DNA from: Amblyomma americanum
Lineage: Eukaryota > Arthropoda > Arachnida > Ixodida > Ixodidae
Direction of reading: 5' to 3'
Assembly (NCBI RefSeq): GCF_052857255.1
Contig: NW_027526503.1
Coordinates: 62,001 to 126,000 of the forward strand
Length of the DNA: 64,000 bases
How positions within the stretch are numbered: the stretch's first letter is position 1; every line of letters begins with the position of its first letter. A program made the translations under genes and the position numbers. This document shows, piece after piece, positions 42,437 to 53,031 of the stretch. The notes beneath the pieces were generated by a model. It was not told the DNA's origin. It ran no database searches and was given only the letters and a program-made list of their open reading frames with translations.

Positions 42437-43650
42437 ATACAAAGAAACAGGTTGTTTTAGACCGAAACGAGCTATATCTGAACACATCGGTTTTACAAGT
42501 ATCCACATGATACTCGTCAAAACTTTTTCTCTTATAACTGCGCGAAAAGCATGTATTCGTGCTTAATACAAATAAACAAGCTGTTTTAGTCCGAAACGAG
42601 CTAAATCACAACACATCGGTTTTACAAGTGTTCCCCTGATACGCGTCTAAACTTTTTTTCTTATAACTGCGCGAAAAGCATGTATTCGTGCTTAAAACAA
42701 CGAAACAAGTTGTTTTAGTCCGAAACGAGCTAAATCACAACACATCGGTTTTACAAATGTTCCTCTGATACGCGTCAAAACTTTTTCTCTTATAACTGCG
42801 CGAAAAGCATGTATTTCGTACTTAAACCAACGAAACAAGCTGTTTTAGACCGAGATGAGCAAAATCTGAACACATCGGTTTTACAAGTGTCCCTCTAATA
42901 CACGTCAAAACTTTTTCTTCTATAACTGCGCGAAAAGCATGTATTCTTGCTTAAAACAACGAAACAAGCTGTTTTATACCAAAACGAGCTATATCTGAAC
43001 ACATCGGTTTTACAAGTATCCACGTGATACGCTCCAGAACGTTTTCTCTTATAACGGCGCGAAAAGCATGTATTCGTGCTTAATCCGACGAGACAAGCTG
43101 TTTTAGACCGAAACGAGGTAAATCTCAACACATCGGTTTTACAAGTCTCCCTAATACGCGTCAAAACGTTTTCTTCTATAACTGCGCGAAAAGCATGTAT
43201 TCGTGCTTAAAACATCGAAACAAGCGGTTTTAGACCGAAACGAGCTAAATCACAACATATCGGTTTTACAAGTATCCACGTGATACGCGTCAAAACTTTT
43301 TCTCTTATAACTGCGCGAAAAGCATGTATTCGTGCTTAAAACATCGAAACAAGCGGTTTTAGACCGAAACGAGCTAAATCACAACACATCGGTTTTACAA
43401 GTATCCACGTGATACGCGTAAAACTTTTTTCTTATAAATGCGCGAAAAGCATGTATTCGTGCTTAATACAACGAAACAAGCTGTGTTAGACCGAAACGAG
43501 CTAAATCTGAAAACATCGGTTTTACAAGTGTCCCTGTGACACGCGTCAAACCTTTTTCTCTTATAACTGCGCGAAAAGCATGTATTCGTGCTTAATCCAA
43601 CGAAACAAGCTGTTTTAGACCGAAACTGGCAAATCACAACACATCGGTTT
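42437..43650 (+). repeat. Module M, copy 5 (one monomer shorter)
   Basis: Same marker order, but the cassette marker reads GCTCCAGAACG (43,031). The distance from the first marker to GAAACTGGCAAATC is about 130 bp shorter, which fits loss of one monomer (the GGCGCGAAAAGCG monomer is missing). Confidence 0.65.
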
Positions 43651-45851
43651 TACAAGTTTTCCTCTGAACGCGTCAAAACTTTTTCTCTTATAACTGCGCG
43701 AAAAGCATGTATTCGTGCTTAATCCAACGAAACAAGCTGTTTTAGACCGAAACGAGCTATATCACAACACATCGGTTTTACAAGTTTTCCTCTGATACGC
43801 GTCAAAACTTTTTCTCTTATAACTGAGCGAAAAGCATGTATTCGCGCTTAATACAACGAAACAAGCTGTTTTAGACCGAAACGAGCTAAATCTTAACACC
43901 TCGGTTTTACAAGTGTCCCTGTGACACGCGTCTAAACTTTCTCTTATAACAGCGCGAAAAGCATGTATTCGTGCTTAATCCAACGAAACAAGCTGTTTTA
44001 GACCGAAACGAGCTATATCACAACACATCGGTTTTACAAGTTTTCCTCTGATACGCGTCAAAACTTTTTCTCTTATAACTGAGCGAAAAGCATGTATTCG
44101 CGCTTAATACAACGAAACAAGCTGTTTTAGACCGAAATGAGCTAAATCACAACACATCGGTTTTACAAGTGTTCCTCTGATACGCGTCAAAACTTTTTCT
44201 CTTATAACAGCGCGAAAAGCATGTATTCTTGCTTAATACAACGAAACAAGCTGTTTGTAGACCAAAACGAGCTAGATCTGAACATATCGGTTTTACAAGT
44301 GTGCATGTGATAGGCGTCAAAACGTTTTCTCTTATAACTGCGCAAAAAGCATGTATTCGTGCTTAATATAACGAAGCAAGCTGTTTTGGACTGAAACGAG
44401 CTAAATCACAACACATCGTTTTTACAAGTCTCTCTATACGCGTCAAGACTTTTTCTTCTATAACTGCGCGAAAAGCATGTATTCGTGCTTAAAACAACGA
44501 AACAAGCTGTTTTAGACCGAAACGAGCTAAATCACAACACATCGGTTTTACAAGTCTCTAATACGCGTCAAAACTTTTCCTTCTATAACTGCGCGAAAAG
44601 CATGTATTCCTGCTTAATCCAACGAAACAAGCTGTTTTAGACCGAAACGAGGTAAATCTGAACACATCGGTTTTACAAGAGTTCCTCTGATACGCGTAAA
44701 AACTTTTTCTCTTATAACAGCGCGAAAAGCATGTATTCTTGCCTAACACAACGAAACAAGTTGTTTTAGACCGAAACGAGCTATATCTGAACACATCGGT
44801 TTTACAAGTATCCACATGATACTCGTCAAAACTTTTTCTCTTATAACTGCGCGAAAAGCATGTATTCGTGCTTAATCCAACGAAACAAGCTGTTTTAGAC
44901 CGAAACTGGTAAATCACAACACATCGGTTTTACAAGTTTTCCTCTGATACGCGTCAAAACTTTTTCTCTTATAACTGCGCGAAAAGCATGTATTCGTGCT
45001 TAAAACATCGAAACAAGCGGTTTTAGACCGAAACGAGCTAAATCACAACACATCGGTTTTACAAGTATCCACGTGATACGCGTCAAAACTTTTTCTCTTA
45101 TAAATGCGCGAAAAGCATGTATTCGTGCTTAATACAACGAAACAAGCTGTGTTAGACCGAAACGAGCTAAATCTGAACACATCGGTTTTACAAGTGTCCC
45201 TGTGACACGCGTCAAACCTTTTTCTCTCATAACTGCGCGAAAAGCATGTATTCGTGCTTAATCCAACGAAACAAGCTGTTTTAGACCGAAACTGGCAAAT
45301 CACAACACATCGGTTTTACAAGTTTTCCTCTGATACGCGTAAAAACTTTTTCTCTCATAACTGCGTGAAAAGCATGTATTCTTGCTTAATACAACGAAAC
45401 AAGCTGTTTTAGACCGAAACGAGCTAAATCTGAACACATCGGTTTTACAAGTGCCCATGTGATACGCGTCAAAACGTTTTCTTCTATAACTGCGCGAAAA
45501 GCATGTATTCGTGCTTAAAACATCGAAACAAGCGGTTTTAGACCGAAACGAGCTAAATCACAACACACCGGTTTTAAAAGTATCCACGTGATACGCGTCA
45601 AAACTTTTTCTCTTATAAATGCGCGAAAAGCATGTATTCGTGCTTAATACAACGAAACAAGCTGTGTTAGACCGAAACGAGCTAAATCTGAACACATCGG
45701 TTTTACAAGTGTCCCTGTGACACGCGTCTAAACTTTCTCTTATAACAGCGCGAAAAGCATGTATTCTTGCTTAATACAAAGAAACAAGTTGTTTTAGACC
45801 GAAACGAGCTATATCTGAACACATCGGTTTTACAAGTATCCACATGATACT

Positions 45852-45946
45852 CAAAACGTTTTCTCTTATAACTGCGCGAAAAGCTTGTTTCGTTGTATTA
45901 AGCACGAATACATGCTTTTCGCGCAGTTATAAGAGAAAAAGTTTTG
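45852..45946. other. Satellite orientation switch (inverted-repeat junction)
   Basis: Left-arm sequence ending in GCGCGAAAAGC joins inverted-arm sequence starting at AGCTTGTTTCG. The shared bases AGC (within AAGCTT, 45,881-45,886) form a 3-bp microhomology. A perfect 22-bp inverted repeat (45,863-45,884 and 45,914-45,935) flanks a 29-nt spacer, and the dyad continues outward with mismatches because both arms are the same satellite. The last left monomer also lacks GTC compared with the usual ACTCGTCAAAAC. This could be a real inversion or fold-back event, or an assembly join. Confidence 0.85.
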
Positions 45947-48620
45947 ACGCGTATTAGAGGAAAACTTGTAAAACTGATGTGTTGTGATTTAGCTCGTTTC
46001 GGTCTAAAACAGCTTGTTTCGTTGTATTAAGCACGAATACATGCTTTTCGCGCAGTTATAAGAGAAAAAGTTTTGACGCGTATCAGAGGAACACTCGTAA
46101 AACCAATGTGTTGTGATTTAGCTCGTTTCGGTCTAAAATAGCTTGTTTCGTTGGATTCATCACGAATATATGCTTTTCGCGCAGTTATAGAAGAAAAAGT
46201 TTTGACGCTTATTAGAGGGACCCTTGTAAAACCGATGTGTTAAGATTTAGCTCATCTCGGTCTAAAACAGCTTGTTTCGTTGTTTTAAGCACGTATGCAT
46301 GCTTTTCGCGCAGTTATAAGAGAAAAAGTTTTGACGCGTATCAGAGGAACACTTGTAAAACCGATGTGCTGTGATTTAGGTCGTTTCGGACTAAAACAGC
46401 TTGTTTCGTTGTATTAAGCACGAATACATGCTTTTCGCGCAGTTATAAGAGAAAAAGTTTTGACGCGTATCAGAGGAGAACTTGTAAAACCGATGTGTTG
46501 GGATTTAGCTCGTTTCGGTCTAAAACAGCTTGTTTCGTTGTATAAAGCAAGAATACATGCTTTTCGAGCTGTTATGAGAGAAAATGTTTTGACGCGTATT
46601 AGGGAGACTTGTAAAACCGATGTGTTGTGATTTAGCTCGTTTCTGTCTAAAACGGCTTGTTTCGTTGTATTAAGCACGAATACATGCTTTTCGCGCAGTT
46701 ATAAGAGAAAAAGTTTCGACGCGTATCAGAGGAAAACTTGTAAAACCGATGTGTTGTGATTTACCTCGTTTCGGTCTAAAACAGCTTGTTTCGTTGTATT
46801 AAGCACGAATACATGCTTTTCGCGCAGTTATAAGAGAAAAAGTTTTGACGCGTATCAGAGGAACACTCGTAAAACCAATGTGTTGTGATTTAGCTCGTTT
46901 CGGTCTAAAACAGCTTGTTTCGTTGGATTCATCACGAATACATGCTTTTCGCGCAGTTATAGAAGAAAAAGTTTTGACGCTTATTAGAGGGACCCTTGTA
47001 AAACTGATGTGTTCAGATTTAGCTCATCTCGGTCTAAAACAGCTTGTTTCGTTGTTTTAAGCATGAATACATGCTTTTCGCGCTGTTATAAGAGAAAAAG
47101 TTTTGACGCGTATTAGGGAGACATGTAAAACCGATGTGTTCTGATTTAGCTCGTTTCTGTCTAAAACAGCTTGTTTCGTTTTATTAAGCACGAATACATG
47201 CTTTTTGCGCAGTTATAAGAGAAAACGTTTTGACGCGTATCACATGCACACTTGTAAAACCGATACGTTCAGATCTAGCTCGTTTTGGTCTAAAACAGCT
47301 TGTTTCGTTGTATTAAGCACGAATACATGCTTTTCGCGCAGTTATAAGAGAAAAAGTTTTGACGCGTATCAGAGGAACGCTTGTAAAACCGATGTGCTGT
47401 GATTTAGCTCGTTTCGGACTAAAACAGCTTGTTTCGTTGTATTAAGCAAGAATACATGCTTTTCGCGCAGTTATAAGAGAAAAAGTTTTGACGCGTATCA
47501 GAGGAGAACTTGTAAAACCGATGTGTTGTGATTTAGCTCGTTTCGGTCTAAAACAGCTTGTTTCGTTGTGTAAAGCAAGAATACATGCTTTTCGTGCTGT
47601 TATAAGAGAAAAAGTTTTGACGCGTATTAGGGAGACTTGTAAAACCGATGTGTTGTGATTGACCTCGTTTCTGTCTAAAACAGCTTGTTTCGTTGGATTA
47701 AGCACGAATACATGCTTTTCGCGCAGTTATAAGAGAAAAAGTTTTGACGCGTATCACGTGGATACTTGTAAAACCGATGTGTTGTAATTTAGCTCGTTTC
47801 GGTCTAAAACAGCTTGTTTCGTTGGATTAAGCACGAATACATGCTTTTAGCGCAGTTATAAGAGAAAAAGTTTTGACGCGTATCACGTGGATACTTGTAA
47901 AACCGATGTGTTCAGATATAGCTCGTTTTTGTATAAAACAGCTTGTTTCGTTGTTTTAAGCACGAATACATGCTTTTCGCGCAGTTATAGAAGAAAAAGT
48001 TTTGACGCGTATTAGAGAGACGCAAAACCGATGTGTTGTGATTTACCTCGTTTCTGTCTAAAACAGCTTGTTTCGTTGTATTAAGCACGAATACATGCTT
48101 TTTGCGCAGTTATAAGAGAAAACGTTTTGACGCGTATCAGAGGAAAACTTGTAAAACCGATGTGTTGTGATTTAGCTCGTTTCGGTCTAAAACAGCTTGT
48201 TTCGTTGTATTAAGCACGAATACATGCTTTTCGCGCAGTTATAAGAGAAAAAGTTTTGACGCCTATCAGAGGAACACTCGTAAAACCAATGTGTTGTGAT
48301 TTAGCTCGTTTCGGTCTAAAACAGCTTGTTTCGTTGGATTAATCACGAATACGTGCTTTTCGCGCAGTTATAAGAGAAAAAGTTTTGACGCGTGTCACAA
48401 GGACACTTGTAAAACCGATGTGTTCAGATTTAGCTCGTTTCGGTCTAAAACAGCTTGTTTCGTTGGATTAAGCACGAATACATGCTTTTCGCGCAGTTAA
48501 AAGAGAAAAAGTTTTGACGCGTATCCCATGCACACTTGTAAAACCGATATGTTCAGATCTAGCTCGTTTTGGTCTAAAACAGCTTGTTTCGTTGTATTAA
48601 GCACAAATACATGCTTTTTG
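45885..48620 (-). repeat. Satellite array, inverted arm, segment 1
   Basis: About 21 monomers of the same ~129-bp satellite, now reverse-complemented relative to the left arm. The landmark reads CGAATACATGC and the cassette reads from GACGCGT toward CTTGTAAAAC. The segment lies between the orientation switch and the 5' end of LINE copy 1. A CACATGCACAC cassette class (reverse of GTGCATGTG) is common in the inverted arm and rarer on the left. The last monomer carries private variants (GTTAAAAGAG, GTATCCCATG, GCACAAATAC) that recur exactly upstream of LINE copy 2. Confidence 0.95.
48609..48620 (+). repeat. Target-site duplication, 5' side, LINE copy 1
   Basis: ACATGCTTTTTG, repeated at 51,819-51,830. 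Uninterrupted monomers (for example near 48,087) carry this sequence once, directly continued by CGCAGTTATAAG, so the empty site can be read off within the same array. Confidence 0.9.
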
Positions 48621-48622
48621 AT

Positions 48623-48695
48623 GCAGCGATGGCGTAGAGGTAGAACATCCGCCTCGCGTGCAGGAGAACCGGGGTTCAAATCCTGGTGCCGCGCA
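48623..48695 (+). promoter_or_regulatory. tRNA-like head with Pol III A and B boxes, copy 1
   Basis: A tRNA-like segment at the extreme 5' end of the LINE. TGGCGTAGAGG (48,630-48,640) fits the A-box consensus and GGTTCAAATCC (48,673-48,683) fits the B box, with starts 43 nt apart. An anticodon-like arm has stems TCCGC/GCAGG (one mismatch) around a seven-base loop with CGC in the anticodon position, suggesting descent from a tRNA-Ala-like gene. A T arm is recognisable, but the acceptor ends do not pair well, so it is not a functional tRNA gene. The arrangement of tRNA-like head, short linker and A-run is that of a tRNA-derived SINE. It may act as an internal Pol III-type promoter; this is inferred. 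Confidence 0.75.
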
Positions 48696-48772
48696 ATTCT
48701 CCACCGTGTTTAAAAAAAAAACCGCATGTCGATGGAATTGCATAACCAGGCCTGGAGTGCGGCCTTATCTCG

Positions 48773-51700
48773 GTGACCAGAACCGACAACGCACTCTCTC
48801 ACCAGAACAGGATTTGGCCACCCTGGTGTAGTACTTGGCCACAACCTTCTATGATCAAACCAATTAACCCTCGGCCCTCAGTCCCCAGCGGCTGCAGAGC
48901 AACTGACCACGGCGGCGGTCAGACCTGTGACGCAGCGGAGGGTGCTAAGAATCTCTGGCTCCGGACAGGCCGCCATTGGAATCTGAACCTGGCAACGTTT
49001 AACGCTAGAACTTTAGCTAGTGAGGCTAGCCTAGCAGTGCTGTTCGAGGAACTAGCGGGAATTAAATGGGATGTGATAGGGCTTAGCGAAGTTAGGAGGA
49101 CAGGTGAGGCGTATACAGTACTAAAGGACGGACACATACTGTGCTATCGCTGGTTAGAGGATAGACGAGAACTAGGTGTGGGTTTCCTCATTAATAAGGA
49201 TATAGCTGGCAACGTAGAGGAGTTCTACAGTATTAACGAGAGGGTAGCAGCTATAGTAATTAGGCTGAATAGGAGGTACAAGCTGAAAGTGGTGCAGGCC
49301 TACGCACCCACATCCAGCCATGATGACCAGGCCGTTGAAAGCTTCTATGAGGACGTAGAATCAGCAATGAATAAAGTAAAATCGCAGTACACTGTACTGA
49401 TGGGTGACTTCAATGCGAAGGTGGGCAAGAAGCAGGCTGACGACCACGCGGTAGGTGACTATGGGATAGGCTCTAGAAATAGCAGGGGAGAGTTATTAGT
49501 CGAATTCGCGGAGAGAAATAATTTACGGATCTTGAATACCTTCTTCCGCAAACGAGAAAACAGGAAGTGGACCTGGAAGAGCCCCAATGGTGAGATTAAA
49601 AATGAAATCGACTTCATACTATGCACTAGACCTGGCATCATTAAGGATGTGGCCGTCCTCGGAAGGATGCGTTGCAGCGACCATAGAATGGTAACGTCTA
49701 GAATTAGCTTAGACTTGAAGAGGGAACGGAAGAAGCTAGCGAAGAAGAAGGCCATTAACCAGTTAGCCGTAAGAGGGAAAGCACAGGAGTTTAGGATAGC
49801 GCTGCAAAACAGATACTCGGCTTTAACTGAGGAAGATGATCTTGATGTTCATTCGATGCACGATAACCTGACATCAATAATTACGGAGTGCGCAGTAGAA
49901 GTAGGCGGTAGGACAGTTCGAAAAGATACCGGGAAGCTATCTCAGGTGACGAAAGATCTGATTAAGAAGCGCCAAAACATGAAGGCATCTAACACTACCG
50001 ATAGAATAGAACTAACGGAGCTATCAAAGTTAATAAATAAGCGCAAGGTAGCCGACATAAGGAAGTTTAATATGGAGAGAATCGAGCATGCTATAAAGAA
50101 CGGAGGTAGCCTAAAAACAGTGAAGAGGAAACTAGGCATAGGTAAAAACCAGATGTATGCATTAAGAGACAAGCAGGGCAATGTCATCAGCAATATGGAT
50201 AAGATAGTTAACGTAGCCGAAGAGTTCTACACAGACCTGTACAGTAGCCAATGTAATCGGAGCGCTAATGAGAAAGACAGCAGTGCACAGCAATACGTCA
50301 TCCCGCCAGTTACGAAAGATGAAGTAAAGAAAGCCTTAGAAGCAATGAAAGGGGAAAAGCAGCTGGGGAGGATCAGGTAACAGCAGATCTGTTGAAGGAT
50401 GGAGGGGACATCGTGCTAGAGAAACTAGCCACCCTGTATACGCAATGCCTTATGACCTCGACTGTACCAGAAGCTTGGAAGAATGCAAACATTATCTTAA
50501 TTCATAAGAAGGGAGACGCCAAGGACTTGAAAAATTACAGGCCGATCAGCTTACTATCCGTTGCCTACAAAGTATTTACTAAGGTGATCGCTAATAGAGT
50601 CAGGGCAACGTTAGACTTTAATCAACCAAATGATCAGGCAGGCTTTCGTAAAGGATATTCTACAATAGATCATATTCACACTATCAATCAGGTGATAGAG
50701 AAATGCGCAGAATATAACCAACCTCTATATATAGCTTTCATTGATTACGAGAAAGCATTCGACTCAGTGGAAACCTCAGCAGTCATACAGGCATTGCGTA
50801 ATCAGGGGGTAGAAGAGCCTTATGTCAAAATACTGGAAGATATATGTAGCAACTGCACAGCTACTATAGTCCTCCATAAAGTCAGCAATAAAATTCCAAT
50901 AAGGAAGGGCGTCAGGCAATGAGACACGATCTCGCCAATGCTGTTCACCGCATGTTTGCAGGAGGTATTTCGAGGCCTGAATTGGGAAGAGTTGGGAATA
51001 AGAATAAATGGAGAATACCTAAATAATCTGAGATTTGCTGATGACATTGCCTTGCTGAGTCACTCAGGAGGTGAACTGCAAATCATGATCAACGAGTTAG
51101 ACAGGCAGAGCAGATCGATGGGTCTAAAAATTAACATGCAGAAAACCAAGGTAATGTTCAACAGCCTAGCAAGGGAACAACAGTTCACAATTGGCAGCGA
51201 GAGCCTAGAAATGGTGCCGGAATACGTCTACTTAGGGCAGGTAGTGACAGCTGATCCGGATCATGAGAGGGAGATAACTAGAAGGATAAGAATGGGGTGG
51301 AGCGCATATGGCAAATTCTCGCAGATCATGAGTGGCAGTTTACCAATTTCCCTCAAGAGGAAAGTGTACAACAGCATAATCTTACCGGTACTCACCTACG
51401 GGGCAGAAACGTGGAGGCTAACGAAAAGAGTTCAGCTTAAGTTAAGGACAACGCAGCGAGCCATGGAAAGAAAAATGATAGGTGTAACGTTAAGAGATCG
51501 GAAGCGGGCAGAGTGGGTGAGGGAACAAACACGGGTTAATGACATCCTAGTCGAAATCAAGAGAAAGAAATGGGCTTGGGCAGGGCATGTAATGCGAAGG
51601 CAAGATAACCGCTGGTCTTTAAGGGTAACGGAGTGGGTTCCAAGAGAAAGTAAGCGTAGCAGGGGGCGGCAGAAGGTTAGATGGGCGGATGAGATTAAGA

Positions 51701-51789
51701 AGTTTGCAGGCAAAGGGTGGATGCAGCTGGCAAAGGATAGGGTTAATTGGAGAGACATGGGAGAGGCCTTTGCCCTGCAGTGGGTGTAG
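48773..51789 (+). pseudogene. Broken RTE-type LINE polyprotein (copy 1)
   Basis: Colinear with the intact ORF at 53,393-56,410 over its whole length, but with three lesions. The start codon position reads GTG (48,773) where copy 2 has ATG. One A is missing from the run at 48,348-region equivalent 50,348-50,350 (AAA versus AAAA), shifting the frame at about codon 526 and stopping it at 50,380. A G-to-T change makes TGA at 50,920-50,922 in the RQGDT motif of the reverse transcriptase. The endonuclease domain remains open and keeps its catalytic residues (FNART, LSEVR, GDFNA, SDH), and FADD is present in the downstream open segment. Amino-acid differences from copy 2 include G127W and P454L. An endonuclease-only product starting at M27 is conceivable but speculative. 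Confidence 0.93.
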
Positions 51790-51795
51790 TAGGGC

Positions 51796-51818
51796 TGATG
51801 ATGATGATGATGATGATG
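51796..51818 (+). repeat. (TGA)n 3' tail of LINE copy 1
   Basis: About seven and a half TGA trinucleotides immediately after TAG and a 6-nt spacer (TAGGGC), directly abutting the target-site duplication. A microsatellite tail in place of poly(A) is characteristic of RTE-clade LINEs. Confidence 0.85.
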
Positions 51819-51830
51819 ACATGCTTTTTG
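51819..51830 (+). repeat. Target-site duplication, 3' side, LINE copy 1
   Basis: ACATGCTTTTTG follows the (TGA)n tail. The first A could equally be the last base of the tail, so the boundary is uncertain by one base. Confidence 0.9.
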
Positions 51831-52958
51831 CGCAGTTATAAGAGAAAACGTTTTGACGCGTATCACATGCACACTTGTAAAACCGATATGTTCAGATCTA
51901 GCTCGTTTTGGTCTAAAACAGCTTGTTTCGTTGTATTAAGCACGAATACATGCTTTTCGCGCAATTATAAGAGAAAAAGTTTTGACGCGTATCAGAGGAT
52001 CACTTGTAAAACCGATGTGCTGTGATTTAGCTCGTTTCGGACTAAAACAGCTTGTTTCGTTGTATTAAGCAAGAATACATGCTTTTCGCGCAGTTATAAG
52101 AGAAAAAGTTTTGACGCGTATCAGAGGAGAACTTGTAAAACCGATGTGTTGTGATTTAGCTCGTTTCGGTCTAAAACAGCTTGTTTCGTTGTGTAAAGCA
52201 AGAATACATGCTTATCGTGCTGTTATAAGAGAAAAAGTTTTGACGCGTATTAGGGAGACTTGTAAAACCGATGTGTTGTGATTGACCTCGTTTCTGTCTA
52301 AAACAGCTTGTTTCGTTGGATTAAGCACGAATACATGCTTTTCGCGCAGTTATAAGAGAAAAAGTTTTGACGCGTATCACGTGGATACTTGTAAAACCGA
52401 TGTGTTGTAATTTAGCTCGTTTCGGTCTAAAACAGCTTGTTTCGTTGGATTAAGCACGAATACATGCTTTTCGCGCCGTTATAAGAGAAAAAGTTTTGAC
52501 GCGTATCACGTGGATACTTGTAAAACCGATGTGTTCAGATATAGCTCGTTTTGGTATAAAACAGCTTGTTTCGTTGTTTTAAGCACGAATACATGCTTTT
52601 CGCGCAGTTATAGAAGAAAAAGTTTTGACGCGTATTAGAGAGACGTAAAACCGATGTGTTGTGATTTAGCTCGCTTCTGTCTAAAACAGCTTGTTTCGTT
52701 GGATTAAGCACGAATACATGCTTTTTGCGCAGTTATAAGAGAAAACGTTTTGACGCGTATCAGAGGAAAACTTGTAAAACCGATGTGTTGTGATTTAGCT
52801 CGTTTCGGTCTAAAACAGCTTGTTTCGTTGTATTAAGCACGAATACATGCTTTTCGCGCAGTTATAAGAGAAAAAGTTTTGACGCCTATCAGAGGAACAC
52901 ACGTAAAACCAATGTGTTGTGATTTAGCTCGTTTCGGTCTAAAACAGCTTGTTTCGTT

Positions 52959-53031
52959 GTATAAAGCAAGAATACATGCTTTTCGAGCTGTTATGAGAGA
53001 AAATGTTTTGACGCGTATTAGGGAGACTTCT
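52959..53031 (-). repeat. Replaced monomer segment in unit B (conversion-like patch)
   Basis: Within otherwise colinear units A and B, this ~73-bp stretch (GTATAAAGCAAGAATAC, CGAGCTGTTATGAGAG, AGGGAGACTTCT) differs strongly from its partner at 48,336-48,409. It matches 57,198-57,270, including the private ACTTCT, and is close to about 46,539-46,612. The 2-bp length difference explains why the offset changes from 4,623 to 4,621 bp. Confidence 0.7.

Larger units (their letters stand above)
1..45884 (+). repeat. Satellite array, left arm, ~129-bp monomer
   Basis: Head-to-tail array of about 355 monomers. Counting from one GCATGTATTCG landmark to the next gives 129, 129, 129 and 126 bp at the start of the window, and the commonest form counts to exactly 129 bp. 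Conserved blocks in order are ACATCGGTTTTACAAG, a variable cassette, ACGCGTC, a T/C-rich tract ending in TTATAACTGCGCG, GCATGTATTCGTGCTTAA, CGAAACAAGCTGTTTTAGAC and CGAAACGAGCTAAATC. Monomer subtypes differ mainly in the variable cassette after TTTTACAAG and in the AAATCACAACAC versus AAATCTGAACAC segment. No gene, RNA gene or mobile element interrupts this arm. Apparent ORFs of 60-171 codons are by-products of a period divisible by three. The arrangement is typical of centromeric, pericentromeric or other heterochromatic satellite. I do not recognise the family by name. Confidence 0.97.
47196..51818 (+). repeat. 4.62-kb LINE-bearing tandem unit A
   Basis: Consists of about 11 inverted monomers plus LINE copy 1. 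It is followed directly by unit B at an offset of 4,623 bp (4,621 bp after the replaced patch). Shared private variants lie on both sides of the LINE: upstream GTTAAAAGAG and GTATCCCATG, downstream CGCAATTATAAG at 51,960 and 56,581. Units are therefore related by duplication after LINE insertion. Confidence 0.85.
48621..51818 (+). mobile_element. RTE-clade LINE, copy 1 (full length, defective)
   Basis: A 3,198-bp non-LTR retrotransposon inserted cleanly in a satellite monomer, flanked by the 12-bp target-site duplication ACATGCTTTTTG. Order: tRNA-like head, A10 run, very short upstream ORF, one long endonuclease plus reverse transcriptase frame, 6-nt 3' UTR, (TGA)n tail. About 3.2 kb, a single long ORF, an APE endonuclease and a short tandem-repeat tail instead of poly(A) are typical of the RTE/BovB clade. 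It is full length, since the 5' end is not truncated relative to copy 2, but the ORF is broken. No LTRs are present. Confidence 0.93.

Noticed and set aside
1..45884. CRISPR array (direct repeats with variable segments)
   Set aside because: The conserved part is over 100 bp, the variable part is only about 12-15 bp and reuses a few versions, there are no cas genes, and the LINEs show that the source is eukaryotic.
48623..48695. Functional tRNA-Ala(CGC) gene
   Set aside because: A and B boxes and an anticodon-like arm are present, but the acceptor stem does not pair and there is a mismatch in the anticodon stem. It is repeated at the same place in both LINE copies, so it is a tRNA-derived head.
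48919..49137. Minus-strand frames inside the LINEs (48,919-49,137; 49,459-49,755; 53,539-53,757; 54,079-54,375 and others)
   Set aside because: They occur identically in both LINE copies opposite the conserved sense frame and show no recognisable domains. They are antisense shadows.
51432..51872. Histidine-rich minus-strand frame (and the same at 56,053-56,493)
   Set aside because: Antisense shadow of the LINE ORF; the histidine run is the (TGA)n tail read on the opposite strand.
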